In this document: piece by piece, positions 9,620 through 23,152 of the stretch
Position numbering within the stretch: the stretch's first letter is position 1
Layout of the letters: each line of letters opens with the position of its first letter
Source of the DNA: Triticum aestivum
Taxonomy: Eukaryota > Streptophyta > Magnoliopsida > Poales > Poaceae
DNA length: 64,000 nucleotides
Assembly (NCBI RefSeq): GCF_018294505.1
Contig: NC_057795.1
Coordinates: 522,293,184 to 522,357,183 of the forward strand
Direction of reading: 5' to 3'
Position numbers and translations under genes: made by a program
The notes under the pieces: generated by a model
Told to the model about the DNA's origin: nothing
Seen by the model: the letters and a program-made list of their open reading frames with translations, nothing else
The model's database searches: none

Positions 9620-10073
9620 GTCGCACTCTTCCGTGTCTGCTTATGTTATGCGTCGCTTAATATGATGACATGCTACATTATCATCGTGTTCACCTGTTAG
9701 ACTCCGAGTCAGGTCCAAACTAATGCTGAAACTTGAGTATTTAAATGGTTGTGGGGTACATATTGGGGCAGTAATCAGTACTATATGTCTACTATCTGGT
9801 TAATCTCCGGTGTCTACTATGAGTTTCATGTTGGGTGCAAACAAACATTAAAGGAGCCATTATCTGTATTTTTTACCTAAAGCTATTATCTGCCTGCTAT
9901 CATTGGTTTTGGGTCTATCCACAGTTTCCTACCATCACTCTGGATTTGTGCACGCACTCCTTACATAATCTCACTATGTTTTATTCCTATGCATGCCAGT
10001 TATTGTACACAATGGAACTTATCATGTAGAGCAAAAGAGACGAGCCTTTGCGTGGCAATAAAATTTCATGCAG

Positions 10074-10227
10074 ACGTCGTTCCATGGTGGGCGCAAAGGC
10101 AGCCCCCCTCCACCCATTTCGGATCGTAATCAAGATGAATATAACTGTTCTGAGGGGGATTCAGAAGGACAAGACCACTCCTATTTACCCCATGAGGTCT
10201 TCGCTCTAACTTGGCATGCTGATGTTG
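10074..10227 (+). CDS. E2 exon copy 1
   Basis: The acceptor is TTTCATGCAG and the donor is GTAATATC. The exon reads TSFHGGRKGS at the start, then NCSEGDSEGQDHSYLPHEVF and ALTWHADV. It aligns with E2 copies 2 and 3 at the acidic SEEDSE segment and at the PPEV.ALTW end. It is 154 bases (remainder 1 after division by three), the same phase as the 172-base copies. Function is unknown. Confidence 0.55.
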
Positions 10228-10259
10228 GTAATATCATGCATATCGTGCCTTGCATTGCT

Positions 10260-10497
10260 TACTATATACATTAAAGATGTCATCTGCTTAGTTTAGACAT
10301 GCTTTGAGTCAATACCATCTGTTTAGTTTCTTTATTGTATATGTGAATCATACAATGCCATCTTGTCTAGCCAGGCTTCATATATGTGAATTTTGCAATG
10401 CCACCTTGGTTAGCTAGTCATCTTATATGTGAATTATATCATGCCATATTTTTTTTATTATGTGTTAAATTTGTCAACAATTTTAGTACATTCAATT
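10260..10497. repeat. intronic degenerate repeats
   Basis: Repeats of TATATGTGAAT..TGCAATGCCA..TTG occur here and again at 22925-23090 and 26935-27480, always downstream of an E2 exon. They suggest that exon and intron were amplified together. Confidence 0.55.
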
Positions 10498-13400
10498 TGT
10501 AACGCCCCGAGACCGACGCTCCAGAAAAATTCCAGTTATTTCGAGTTTTATCGTGTGATTTGTTTTGTTTATGCATTCATCATGCCATCTCTTGCATTGC
10601 ATCATGTCATCATGCCATCATTTCATTAATTTTTTAAAACGTCAACTATACAAATTGCATAGATGGTTAATCTATTTAAATCGAGGGAAGAGTGACTTCT
10701 CTTTATAACATATCATCCCAATATTAGGGAGCTATATTAAATATTTCTTTAATTTGGAAATCACCATAACACACTTGAAAATTACCCCAATGCCTTTGTT
10801 ATCTTAATTCTTGGTCTCCAACCTTGCCATATATTCTTTCATCATATTCCGGAACTCCACCAAAAATCTGAACATTTTTTGGACACTTCAAAAACCTAGT
10901 CCTAGTTCAAACCCATTTGAATTTCAAATGAGTTTGAATTTAATTCCTGCAATCATGTCCATGCCATTTTTCTTGGACCAAGCGCATTTTGCAAGTCCGG
11001 GAAAATTAACCGCATGCCCAAATTCTTCCACTAACCTTCTCTTCTCTCCCTTCCTTTCTTCCAGTTCTCTGTTAATGAAAAGAGTAGAGAGGGAGAGAAG
11101 AAGCCCAGCAGACTTGCAGCCCAGCAACCAGGCCGGCCCATTTGCATCATGGCCCAGCCGCGCCCCGCTGTAAACCCTAGCCCCGACCCCCTCCTCTCGA
11201 TCACTCCCTCATTCCCTCACAGCGCCGCAACCCCATCACTCGATTCGCATCTCCCTCGCATCGCCTGAACCCAGCGCCATCCCCCGCAGCCATCCCCGTC
11301 GCGCCCTCCTCCTTTCCTGCAAGGCTCCTCGACCGCCTCCCATCAGCTCCGCCACCAGATCTCGCCTTCGTCAGGGTCGACCGCAGCAGCAACTGCGCCC
11401 TCCCCCGATGCCATCTGCTACAACCGCCTCCTGCATCGATCGCCCCCGCGAACATCGTGCCCGAGCCGTCCCCACGCCCTGCCGTGCCCTGGAGCCGCTG
11501 CTCTTCCCGCTCTCCGCCCTCGCCGGAGAAGAGAATCAGGCCGGAGCCCCGACGGCCTCCTCGCCGCCGTCGCGCCCCCTTTCCATCAGCAGCCGCACCG
11601 TCGTCCTCGTGCTGCAACGCTGCTGGCAAGCCCTGCCTCTGTCACCTCCTTCCCGCGCGTGAGATGCTCTCCTCCGACAGCCACCTCCCGCTCGCCTCCC
11701 TCTTCTCTTCCTCGTGCGCCAGCAACCATGGCTGCCTCATCATCAAGCTCGCCTTCGTCTCGCTGGTGGCCGACTGCCTCGACCTCCTCTTCAAGGTGAA
11801 GCCACGGCCGCGCCAAGTTCCCTGCTCCACCAGAAGGTCCTTGATCCCGACTCCACAACCACCCAACCAGGAACGCCAAGGCCATCTTCGAGATTTTCGC
11901 CACGTACCACAACCGTCGCGTTCCGTTCCATCTCTGTCAAGGCCGAGATGATGCCCAGTAGCAGGAGGTTGATGACCCATCAAGTTCATCTACATGCGTG
12001 TACAACCATCTTCGCCAAAGACCGCGTGTACGACTACACATTGAACCGTGAAGTTTCACAAGATACCATGTACCACGACGAACATGTACGGCTACACGAC
12101 GACCCGCCAAGACCCTGAACAACTACCGCCGCCACCGTGTACCACTACTTCCACTACTTCCACTACCGTCGCCCCGAAGATGTTGGATTCATCAAGTACC
12201 TCTTCGAAACGAACGTGTACAACTACTTCCACTACCGCTGCGAGAACGACTACTTCCTTTACTTCGTACCGAACCCGAACCGCTCCGAAAATGCACGCTT
12301 CGAAGGTATAACCCCGAGACGACCGCCCGTGAACGAATGCTTGTGTGTTGTATGAGATGCTTGAGTTTTGCACCGTGATCGAATTGTCTTTGCACGTTCC
12401 TCGTTTGCCATGCCGCCGCCCCGTGGGAACCCGGAATCTGGGAGCACCCCACCATCCTTGCATGACACGCTCATGCCCACTTCTTTTGCACTAGTATCTC
12501 CATGAGCTACCGGAACCGATATGTTGTTGTGACATCATTTTCGGATTCGTTGCCGTGGCACCCGTTTCATTCCGACATGGTGACCAAATGCTCCTTATCA
12601 TCTTCATGTCAACATTTTAATAAAATTGCATAAACTTGTATATGTCATCCGCATCACGATAACAACATTTAAATGGTTAAAACTGTTGTTTGCATTAAAC
12701 TACTAAAAGACATGTGGGGATTTACTGGAATTGTTGTTTGTTTTTCCGGTCTCATTTAAATTGCCTAAAATGTGTAGTTTACTTATGCTTCACCTCTTGC
12801 CATGTTAACCAACATTTAATCTTGTCTTGTTCATAAACGAGAGAGAACTAAATACTTGCATGTGGTGTTTTGTCAATATGCACCTCATTGCATATTGAGC
12901 TCCACTTAACTTGTAGTATTGTTTGTTGCATATTGCCATGCCATGCCTCATTAAACCGGACATGCATCATCCTTGGTTGTGCATCATGACATGTTTATGC
13001 TTGTGTGTTTACCATATTGTTTGCTTCTTTCCAGTTTGCTTCTCTCGTTAGCTTCGGTTTTGTTCCAGAGTTGTGAGGATTCATTCGACTACGTCCGTTT
13101 GTCTCCTTCATGGACTCGTTCTTCTTCCTTGCGGGATCTCAGGCAAGATAACCATTACCCTCGATATCACTTCTATCTTTGCTTGCTAGTTGCTTCGTTC
13201 TATTGCTATGCTGCGCTACCTGTCACTTGTTCATCAAGCCTCCCAAATTGCCATGTCAGCCTCTAACCTTTTCACCCTTCCAAGCAAACAGTTGTTTGGC
13301 TATGTTACCAGTTTGGCTCAGCCCCTCTTATAGCATTGTTATTTGCAGGTGAAGTTGAAGATTGCTCCATGATGGACAGGATTATTTTGGGATATCACAA

Positions 13401-14762
13401 TATCTCTTATTTAATTAATGCATCTATATACTTGGTAAAGGGTGGAAGACTCGGCCTTATGCCTGGTGTTTTGTTCCACTCTTGCCGCCCTAGTTTCCGT
13501 CATACCGGTGTTATGTTCCTTGATTTTGCGTTCCTTACACGGTTGGGTGATTTATGGGACCCCCTTGACAGTCCGCTTTGAATAAAACTCCTCCAGCAAG
13601 GCCCAACCTAGGTTTTAACATTTCCCACCTAAGCCTTTTTCCCTTGGGTTCTGCAGACTCAAGGATCATCTTTATTTTAACCCCCCCAGGCCAGTGCTCC
13701 TTCGAGTGTTGGTCCGAACTGAGTAGACTGCGGGGCCACCTCGGGGAAACTTGAGGGCTGGTTTTACTCGTAGGATGTCTCATTCGGTGTGCCCTCAGAA
13801 CGAGATATGTGCAGCTCCTATCGGGATTTGTCGGCACATTGGGAGGCTTTGCTGGTCTTGTTTTACCGTTGCCGAAATGTCTTGTAAACCGGGATTCCGA
13901 GTCTGACCGGGTCTTCCTGGGAGAAGGAATATCCTTCGTTGACCGTGAGAGCTTATGATGGGCTAAGTTGGGACACCCCTGCAGGGTATAAACTTTCGAG
14001 AGCCGTGCCCGCGGTTATGTGGCAGATGGGAATTTGTTAATGTCTGGTTGTAGATAACTTGACACCAGATCTGATTTAAAACGCATCAACTGCGTGTGTA
14101 GCCCTGATGGTCTCTTTTCGGCGGAGTCCGGGAAGTGAACATGGTTTTGGGTAATGTTTGACGTAAGTAGGAGTTCAGGATCACTTCTTGATCATTGCTA
14201 GTTCACGACCGTTCTGTTTGCTCTCTTCTCGCTCTTATTTGGGTATGTTAGCCACCATATTTGCTTAGTGCTTGCTGCAACTCCACCTCATTACCACTTC
14301 CTACCCATTAGCTTAAATAGTCTTGATCTTGCGGGTTTTGAGATTGCTGAGTCCTCGTGACTCACCAGATACTATCACAACAGTTGCAGGTTCCGATGAT
14401 ACCAGTGCAGGTGATGCAACCGAGCTCAGATGGGAGCTCAATGAAGATCTTGGTCGTTGCCATGTTTCGTCTCATGTTGATCATTAGTGGAGCCCAGTTG
14501 GGACGATCGGGGATCTAGCAGTTGGGTTATCTTCTTTTCTTTTGGCTTCGTCCGTAGTCGGACTTTGTGTGTACTCTGAATGATGTATGATTTATTTGCT
14601 CATTGTGTGAAGTGGCGATTGTAAGCCAACTCTTTATCCCATTCTTGTTCATTACATGGGATTGTGCGAAGATGACCCTTCTCGCGACAAAACCACAATG
14701 CGGTTATGCCTCTAAGTCGTGCTTCGACACGTGGGAGTTATAGCCGCATCATCGGTTTTACA
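10498..14762 (+). repeat. LARD 5' LTR (4265 bp)
   Basis: It starts TGTAACGCC and ends TTTTACA, where the 3' LTR ends GTTACA. A GC-rich block at about 11100-12350 contains repeated CTACTTCCAC motifs. Compared with the 3' LTR it keeps a segment near 14670-14705 (CCTTCTCGCGACAAAACC) that the 3' LTR has lost. Confidence 0.88.
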
Positions 14763-17700
14763 AGTTGGTAATCAGAGCCATCCCCGACTTAGGAGCCCCC
14801 TGCTTGATCGCATCGCTGGCGTTGTTGAGTCTAGAACAAAAATGTTTTGAGTATTAGGATTATATATATCAGAGAGTAGGATTGTTTTTACTCCTCAGTC
14901 CCTTCGTCGCTCTGGTGAGGTCTCCTGACGTAGATGTTTTGACTTTCCTCTCCTCAAATTTCACTAAAAAAATTTTAGGATCACGCGGGTATCTTGGAAT
15001 CGTTCCGATGTTTTTGTGACGAGAACATTGTTCTTGGTGCCTCCTGTCTTTTATGTGGCAGTGCCCCGGGGAGTTGAGCTCTGAGGTGTTGTCGTCACAA
15101 TTTTATCGTTGCAGTTCTGGAATACCTGAGTTTTGCCGACATCAAAAATCTCTTTTATGCAGTTGTTGGTGAGATAACCTCGACGCCACCCAGTACTGGG
15201 GCGGGAGTTCGGGAGTATTGCCATAGCTTGTATAACGAATGCTTTTCGAAGGTTGAGGTACACGATTTCCGAAGGTTTCTTGGTTATGTGTTGACGGATG
15301 GATACAGCTGGATGTAGGGATTGTTAGTTTGGGTGAGATATATTGCTTCCCCTGTATCCCCAACACCATATTGCATAACCAGAAAGTTTCGGGAGTTTTA
15401 TAGGTGGGAATTCAAGTAGCTCTAGTTTTTTTGTTTCCGACAGATGCATGATATGAGATTGGGGTTCGACGTCTACTGGTCTGCCTTTCCACGGTCGTTT
15501 TTACAGTGGTCTCGTTGTGTCTTAAAGAACCCTTGGCTATGCTGGTTCGGGGACGCTTCGTATGTCATGTGCACTGCCTTGTACATGATGGTGCTGTACG
15601 CTCGAGACCGTGTGGGCCCCACCACGAAAACTTCGGACGGAATCTCTATCATATGTTTGTTCCGACTTATTCTGCAAGCCAGATCATTTGTTTTGTTTTA
15701 TTTGTGGTATTCGAGTTGCTTCGAAGTCAAATATTGAATCCATACCTTTCCAAAACGGTGTTCTCATATTGCTATGTGAATACTAATCCTTCTTGATCAT
15801 CAAGGTCATCTTGTTAATTCTTTTCCAACCGGTGTGCTTCTCTTCAAGTGGATCCGATCGTTTTAACATCCGCAAGATCAATTCTAAGTTTCCTCAACGG
15901 TGTTTGTTTCATCCGTCCCAAGTTGTCTTTGTTTCCCCTCCCTCCCACCCCTTTTTCTTCAAGGACTCAGATTTCTTAATCAAGTATCCTTTTATTGATG
16001 GGAAGTCTCTTCACCCTTTTCAATCAATGTTCTGATCCGGTGATCCCTCGTGAAGATGCTCACAAGCTTCAAGTTTATCATTCTTCGTCTCTTTTTCTTC
16101 TCCAGTGGATTAATTCAAGCTTTCGGTGTTGATCATATCCTTTTCCTCGTTCAAATTCTATCCCATGCCGGTGAATCTCATAATCGTTCACCTCTCTCTC
16201 TTCATATCTGAAGTGCCGAAGATATCTCAGAAGATTTTTGTCTCCATTATCAATCCGTTCAAGCTATTTTGAGATTATTATCTCATTCAAGTCATTTCAT
16301 TGAATCGGTGCAATCTCTCTTCAAAATTGTTCAACGGTGTTTTCTTTTGAGTGGGCCCTAACCCACAGGTCTTTTCCCAGGATCTTACCTGACTCTTGTA
16401 ATTATCAGGAGCAATTCTCAAATTCATTTCCAAGTTTGACGTAAGAATGAATTTTCATCAGTCACATGCCTTCTCCAAGGTCGTTTTCAAATTCTTTTCA
16501 TCTTTGGCTCAACCTTTTTTTTCTTTTAGTCCTTTCGGAGTGGCTCAACAATTCATGGTGGTGTTTCTCATCGTCATTCTCGGATTTTGAAGACCGAAGA
16601 AGGATTTCTCTTAAATCTTGCTCCATTCTCTTCAAGATTCATGGTGCTAGCTTGATGCCTTCCTCTCATAATTGTTTTCGGTTGTGATAATTCCTTCCAT
16701 ACCCATCCGGAGCAATTCAGGAGTCTCTTCAGTTTGATTCTCCGGAGCCCAGCTTCTCAGAATTATTCATTCCAGCTTTCAGTTCTCCAAATCTTACCGG
16801 TGCATCGTTCAAGTTTACTCTAGTCAGTTCATGATCTCTTTGTTCTCATGTATCCAAATCCCCTCAAGTACCTTCATTCATTTTCCAATTCTTCCCGGTG
16901 AATTGTGCCTTTGCTACGTTCATTTTCAATTCTTACGGTGGTTCGTTCAAGATTTCACTTCCTTCGTTATCATATCAATTCATTCATTGTTTCCAAATCC
17001 CACCGGTGGTTCCATCTATACCTTCTCAAGTTTGCGCTATATCTCTCTTAATTCTTTCTACGAGAATAAGTAGTATGCCAAATCCGTTGCTTGTCATCAA
17101 TTTAAAATGGTGAAGGATACGCATAACATAATTCTTATTCTTGTTTCATCCAAGTGATTAATCCTTTCCGTCGGAGTTTGTTCAGGAGGAATAAATTCTT
17201 GGCTTGTTGTTGTTCATCTTTTCTTTCTGGAGTTCCAAGTTCTCTCGGTTATATCGTCGCGAAGCTCCTTCTAAATCATCGCAAGGCTTCACCTTGTGTT
17301 TTCAACTTCCCTTTCTTTCTATCATCCTTTTATTACCGAAGTTCTTCATGGAGGCTCTACATGGTGGTTCATCAAGGATTCTTTTCATTCTTCAATTGTT
17401 CTTCAAGATTTCTCTCGAAGTTATGACCCGCCAAGCTACACTCTAAAATAAACATGGTGCTCAACACATGTTTTGTTTTGTGGAGTTCAAGTATTCTTCT
17501 TCTTGCATTTTGAAGTGCAGTTCTTTCTACCTTATCTTTTGAGGTGGTGTTATTTCATTCTTGACAATTTCCATTCTTGTTTTGCGATTCACATGTTGTC
17601 AAGAATGAGGTATTTTAAATCCATCAATCTCTTTGTTGGAGTTATCTTGTGTCATATTTCACCTAAAAGCCTTCCCTAAGGAATGTTGCTATTGTGGTGC

Positions 17701-18433
17701 TTATCAATGATCCAAGTTTTCTCCTATCCTCTTGGTGAAAGAAGTTTTTCATCGCCTTGGTGCTCTCACTCAAATCAATGGCTTCCTTTAGTGGCCGTTT
17801 TTCGCCTCAATTTCGAGAAGTTTTCCATAAGCCCACAACAAGTTTATCCTTTCGTTGTTGATAATCCAACAACTCCGTTCTAGCAATTCCTGTTAGCATG
17901 CTCTTTCAAGATCAAGTTTTCCTCCGTTCATTCCATTCCATTTTTTCATTTCTTCCGGAGGCATTGTGATGTTGTGCTCTTCACCCATCACGTCATTTTT
18001 TCAAGTTCATGTTATTTTCTTGCTTATCCATTTAACCGGAGTGTTATGTTCTCTGCTAAGTTCTTTTCATCATATCAAGTCTTGCATCTCTTTTCAACCG
18101 GAGTGCTGTCCGAATTTGTTCTTCCTTGTTCCTTGTTTATCTCGTTTCAACCAGAGTGGTTCCAATTCCTTCTTGTCCATTGTACTCGTCATTCATAGCT
18201 TTGCAACCTCCAAGGTTCACATGGTGTTCCTTGTTTCTATTTTCTACAACACTGCTCTCAATTGTGTTCAACTCTGTTGTGTTCTTTCTTTCAACTTTTC
18301 AACCTCTCAAGGTTCTTTGGTTTCACTCGTTCGTCAAAGAAGCAACTTAGTTTTACCTCTTCTCTTCCTCTTCCGTTTCTCTCTGGTGCCATCCTAGATC
18401 TCGGGACGAGATCCTCTTGTAGTGGTGGAGTGT
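14763..18433 (+). other. LARD internal domain, non-coding
   Basis: This 3.7 kb has no gag, protease, reverse transcriptase or integrase motif in any frame. From about 15790 to 18420 the plus strand is strongly T- and C-rich, with repeated degenerate TTCAA.CGGTG motifs (for example TTTCCAACCGGTGTG, TTGTTCAACGGTG, CACCGGTGG and TTTTCAACCGGAGTG). Such long structured leaders are expected in elements that keep only packaging and priming signals. Confidence 0.8.
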
Positions 18434-21400
18434 TGTAACGCCCCGAGACCAACGCTCCAGAAGACTTCCAGTTATCTCGAGTTTTATCGTGTGATTTGTT
18501 TTTTTTGTGCATTCATCATGCCATCTCTTGCATTGCATCATGTCATCATGCCATCATTTCATTAATTTTTTAAAACCTCAACTATACAAATTGCATAGAT
18601 GGTTGATCTATTTAAATCGAGGGAAGAGTGACTTCTCTTTATAACATATCGTCCCAATATTAGGGAGCTATATTAAATATTTGTTTAATTTGGAAATCAC
18701 CATAACACACTTGCAAATTATCCCAATGCCTTTGTTATCTTAATTCTTGGTCTCCAACCTTGCCATATATTCTTTCATCATATTCCGGAGCTCCACCAAA
18801 AATCCGAACATTTTTTGGACACTTCAAAAACCTAGTCCTAGTTCAAACCCATTTGAATTTCAAACGAGTTTGAATTTAATTCCTGCAATCATGTCCATGC
18901 CATTTTTCTTGGACCAAGCGCATTTTGCGAGTCCGGGAAAATTAACTGCATGCCCAAATTCTTCCTCTAACCTTCTCTTCTCTCCTTTCCTTTCTTCCAG
19001 TTCTCTGTTAATGAAAAGAGTAGAGAGGGAGAGAAGAAGCCCAGCAGCCTTGCAGCCCAGCAACCAGGCCGGCCCATTTGCATCATGGCCCAACCGCGCC
19101 CCGCTGTAAACCCTAGCCCCGACCCGCTCCTCTCGATCGCTCCCTCGTTCCCTCACAGCGCCGCAACCCCATTGCTCGATTCCCATCTCCCTCGCATCGC
19201 CTGAACCCAGCGCCATCCCCCGCAGCCATCCCCGTCGCGCCCTCCTCCTCTCCTGCCAGGCTCCTCGGCCGCCTCCCATCAGCTCCACCACCAGATATCA
19301 CCTTTGTCAGGGTCAACAGCAGCAGCAACTGCACCCTCCCCCGATGCCATCTGCTGCAACCGCCTCCTGCATCGAGTGCCCTCGGGACCATCGTGCCCGA
19401 GCCGTACCCGCGCCCTGCCGTGCCCTGCTGCCGCTGCTCTTCCCGCGCTCCGCCCTCGCCGGAGAAGAGAATTAGGCTGGAGCCCCGTCGGCCTCCTCGC
19501 TGCCGTCGCGTCCCCTTTCCATCAGCAGCCGCGTCGTCGTCCTCGTGCTGCAATGCTGCCGGCAAGCCCTGCCTCTGTCACCTCCTTCCCGCGCGTGAGA
19601 TGCTCTCCTCCGACAGCCACCTCCCGCTCGCCTCCCTCTTCTCTTCCTCGTGCGCCAGCGACCATGGCTGCCTCGTTGTCAAGCTCGCCTTTGTCTCGCT
19701 GGTGGCCGACTGCCTCGACCTCCTCTTCAAGGTGAAGCCACGGCCGCGCCAAGTTCCCTGCTCCACCAGAAGGTCCTTGATCCCGACTCCACAATCACCC
19801 AACCAAGAACGCCAAGGCCATCTTCGAGATTTTCGCCACGTACCACAACCTTCGCGTTCCGTTCCATCTCTGTCAAAGCCGAGATGACGCCCAGTAGCAG
19901 GAGGTTGATGACCCGTCAAGTTCATCTACATGCGTGTACGACCATCTTCGCCAAAGACCGCGTGTACGACTACACATTGAACCGTGAAGTTTCACAAGAT
20001 ACCATGTACGACGATGAACATGTACGGCTACACGACGACCCGCCAAGACCCTGAAAAACTACCGCCGCCGCCGTGTACCACTACTTCCACTACTTACACT
20101 ATCGTCGCCCCGAAGATGTTGGATTCGTCAAGTACTTCTTCGAAACGAACGTGTACAACTACTTCCACTACCGCTGCGAGAACGACTACTTCCCCTACTT
20201 CGTACCGAAGCCAAACCGCTCCGAAAATGCACGCTTCGAAGGTATAACCCCGAGACGACCTCCCGTGAACGAATGCTTGTGTGTTGTATGAGATGCTCGA
20301 GTTTTGCACCATGATCGAATTGTCTTTGCACGTTCCTCGTTTGCCATGCCGCCGTCCCGTGGGAACCCGGAATCCGGGAGCACCCCACCATCCTTGCATG
20401 ACATGCTCACGCCCACTTCTTTTGCACCGGTATCTCCGTGAGCTACCGGAACCGATATGTTGTTGTGACATCATTTTCGAATTCGTTGCCGTGGCACCCG
20501 TTTCATTCCGTCATGGTGACCAAATGCTCCTTATCATCTTCATGTCAACATTTTCATAAAATTGCATAAAGTTGTATATGTCATCCGCATCATGATAACA
20601 ACATTTAAATGGTTAAAACTGTTGTTTGCATTAAACTACTAAAAGACATGTGGGGATTTGCCGGAATTGTTGTTTGTTGTTCCACCCTCATTTAAATTGC
20701 CTAAAATGTGTAGTTTACTTATGCTTCACCTCTTGCCATGTTAACCAACATTTAATCTTGTCTTGTTCATAAATGAGAGATAACTAAATACTTGCATGTG
20801 GTGTTTTGTCAATATGCACCTCGTTGCATATTGAGCTCCACTTAACTTGTAGTATTGTTTGTTGCATATTGCCATGCCATGCCTCATTAAACCGTACATG
20901 CATCATCCTTGGTTGTGCATCATGACATGTTTATGCTTGTGTGTTTACCATATTGTTTGCTTCTTTCTGGTTTGCTTCTCTCGTTAGCTTTGGTTTTGTT
21001 CCAGAGTTGTGAGGATTCATTCGACTACGTCCGTTTGTCTCCTTCATGGACTCGTTCTTCTTCCTTGCGGGATCTCAGGCAAGATGACCATTACCCTCGA
21101 TATAACTTCTATCTTTGCTTGCTAGTTGCTTCGTTCTATTGCTATGCTGCGCTACCTGTCACTTGTTCATCAAGCCTCCCAAATTGCCATGTCAGCCTCT
21201 AACCTTTTCACCCTTCCTAGCAAACCGTTGTTTGGCTATGTTACCGCTTTGGCTCAGCCCCTCTTATAGCGTTGTTAGTTGCAGGTGAAGTTGAAGATTG
21301 CTCCATGATGGACAGGATTATTTTGGGAGATCACAATATCTCTTATTTAATTAATGCATCTATATACTTGGTAAAGGGTGGAAGACTCGGCCTTATGCCT

Positions 21401-22677
21401 GGTGTTTTGTTCCACTCTTGCCGCCCTAGTTTCCGTCGTATGGGTGTTATGTTCCTTGATTTTGTGTTCCTTACACGGTTGGGTGATTTATGGGACCCCC
21501 TTGACAGTTCGCTTTGAATAAAACTCCTCCAGCAAGACCCAACCTTGGTTTTAACATTTCCCACCTAAGCCTTTTTCCCTTGGGTTCTGCAGACTCAAGG
21601 ATCATCTTTATTTTAACCCCCCCGGGCCAGTTCTCCTTCGAGTGTTGGTCCGAACTGAGTAGACTGCGGGGCCACCTCAGGGAAACTTGAGGGCTGGTTT
21701 TACTCGTAGGATGTCTCATCCGGTGTGCCCTGAGAACGAGATATGTGCAGCTCCCATCGGGATTTGTCGGCACATCGGGCGGCTTTGCTGGTCTTGTTTT
21801 ACCGTTATCGAAATGTCTTGTAAACCGGGATTCCGAGTCTGATCGGGTCTTCCTGGGAGAAGGAATATCCTTCGTTGACCGTGAGAGCTTATGATGGGCT
21901 AAGTTGGGACACACCTGCAGGGTATAAACTTTCAAGAGCCGTGCCCACGGTTATGTGGCATATGGGAATTTGTTAATGTCCGGTTGTAGATAACTTGACA
22001 CCAGATCTGATTTAAAACGCATCAACCGCGTGTGTATCCGTGATGGTCTCTTTTCGGTGGAGTCCAGGAAGTGAACACGGTTTTGGGTTATGTTTGACGT
22101 AAGTAGGAGTTCAGGATCACTTCTTGATCATTGCTAGTTCACGACCGTTCCGTTTGCTCTCTTCTCGCTCTTATTTGCGTATGTTAGCCACCATATTTTC
22201 TTAGTGCTTGCTGCAACTCCACCTCATTACCACTTCCTACCCATTAGCTTAAATAGTCTTGATCTCGCGGGTTTTGAGATTGCTGAGTCCTCGTGACTCA
22301 CCAGATACTATCACAACAGTTGCAGGTTCCGATGATACCAGTGCAGGTGATGCAACCGAGCTCAGATGGGAGATCAACGAAGATCTTGGTCGTTGCCATG
22401 TTTCGTCTCATGTTGATCAGTAGTGGAGCCTAGTTGGGACGATCGGGGATCTAGCAGTTGGGTTATCTTCTTTTCTTTTCGCTTCGTCCATAGTTTGACT
22501 TTGTGTGTACTCTGAATGATGTATGATTTATTTGCTCATTGTGTGAAGTGGCGATTGTAAGCCAACTCTTTATCCCATTCTTGTTCATTACATGGGATTG
22601 TGCGAAGATTACATGGGATTATGCCTCTAAGTCGTGCTTCGACATGTGGGAGTTATAGCCGCATCGTGGGTGTTACA
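18434..22677 (+). repeat. LARD 3' LTR (4244 bp)
   Basis: It is nearly collinear with the 5' LTR. A deletion near 22605-22620 joins two ACATGGGATT motifs and removes about 20 bases present in the 5' LTR, suggesting deletion between short direct repeats after insertion. Confidence 0.88.
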
Positions 22678-22700
22678 CAATTACTCTTCCTATGCATCAG

Positions 22701-22872
22701 CCATTTGGCCCGGTCATGGAAAAATCTAGAGTGGAAACAAGGTCTTCCGAGCAGACAATGCTATCTGACGAAGCGCATGTCTTGCTGGTTACCGATAACT
22801 CCTCAGAGGAGGATTCAGAGACAGATGAACAGTCATATTTCCCCCCTGAGGTGCATGCCCTAACTTGGCAGG
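22701..22872 (+). CDS. E2 exon copy 2
   Basis: The acceptor TATGCATCAG lies just 18 bases downstream of the LARD duplication. The exon reads PFGPVMEKSRVETRSSEQTM, then an acidic NSSEEDSETDEQSYFPPEVH and ALTWQ. The donor is probably GTTATG at 22873, giving 172 bases and the same phase as copies 1 and 3. GTTACT at 22878 is an alternative. No internal stop is present. Confidence 0.55.
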
Positions 22873-23152
22873 GTTATGTTACTCATATCGTGCGTATGGT
22901 ATCTTGCATTGCTATGTCATTTGCTTAGTTTAGACATGCTTTGTGTGAATGCCACCTGTTTAGTGTCTAATTACCATATATGTGAATTATGCAATGCCAT
23001 CTTATTGCAAGACATTATATATGTGAATGATGCAATGTTATCTTGTTGCAAGGCATTATGTATGTGAATTATATCATGCCGTCCTTTTTTTGTATTTCTC
23101 ATTGCTTTTGTCGACAATGTTTGTATATTCAACCGCTATTCGTGTGCATCAG

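Larger units (their letters stand above)
10498..22677 (+). mobile_element. LARD (Sukkula-like) non-autonomous LTR retrotransposon
   Basis: This is a complete element of about 12.2 kb bounded by the 5-bp duplication CAATT (10493-10497 and 22678-22682). The LTRs are 10498-14762 and 18434-22677, starting TGTAACGCCCCGAGACC and ending TTACA. A primer-binding-like TGGTAATCAGAGCC lies at 14766, and a purine-rich GTAGTGGTGGAGTGT precedes the 3' LTR. The 3.7 kb interior has no gag or pol. LTRs above 4 kb with a non-coding interior of about 3.5 kb are the published hallmark of Triticeae LARDs, which are thought to move using proteins of other Gypsy elements. In the first 285 bases the LTRs differ at about 12 positions (near 96% identity by eye), implying an insertion of the order of 1-2 million years at commonly used grass rates. 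The family name is tentative. Confidence 0.88.

Noticed and set aside
11457..12463. Open frames repeated in both LARD LTRs (for example 164 codons at 11457 and 19393)
   Set aside because: Their conservation reflects recent LTR identity, not selection. The products are Pro/Ser/Arg-rich with no domain.
14763..18433. Phe/Ser-rich frames of 70-143 codons in the LARD interior
   Set aside because: They come from T/C-rich sequence and contain no gag, protease, reverse transcriptase or integrase motif.
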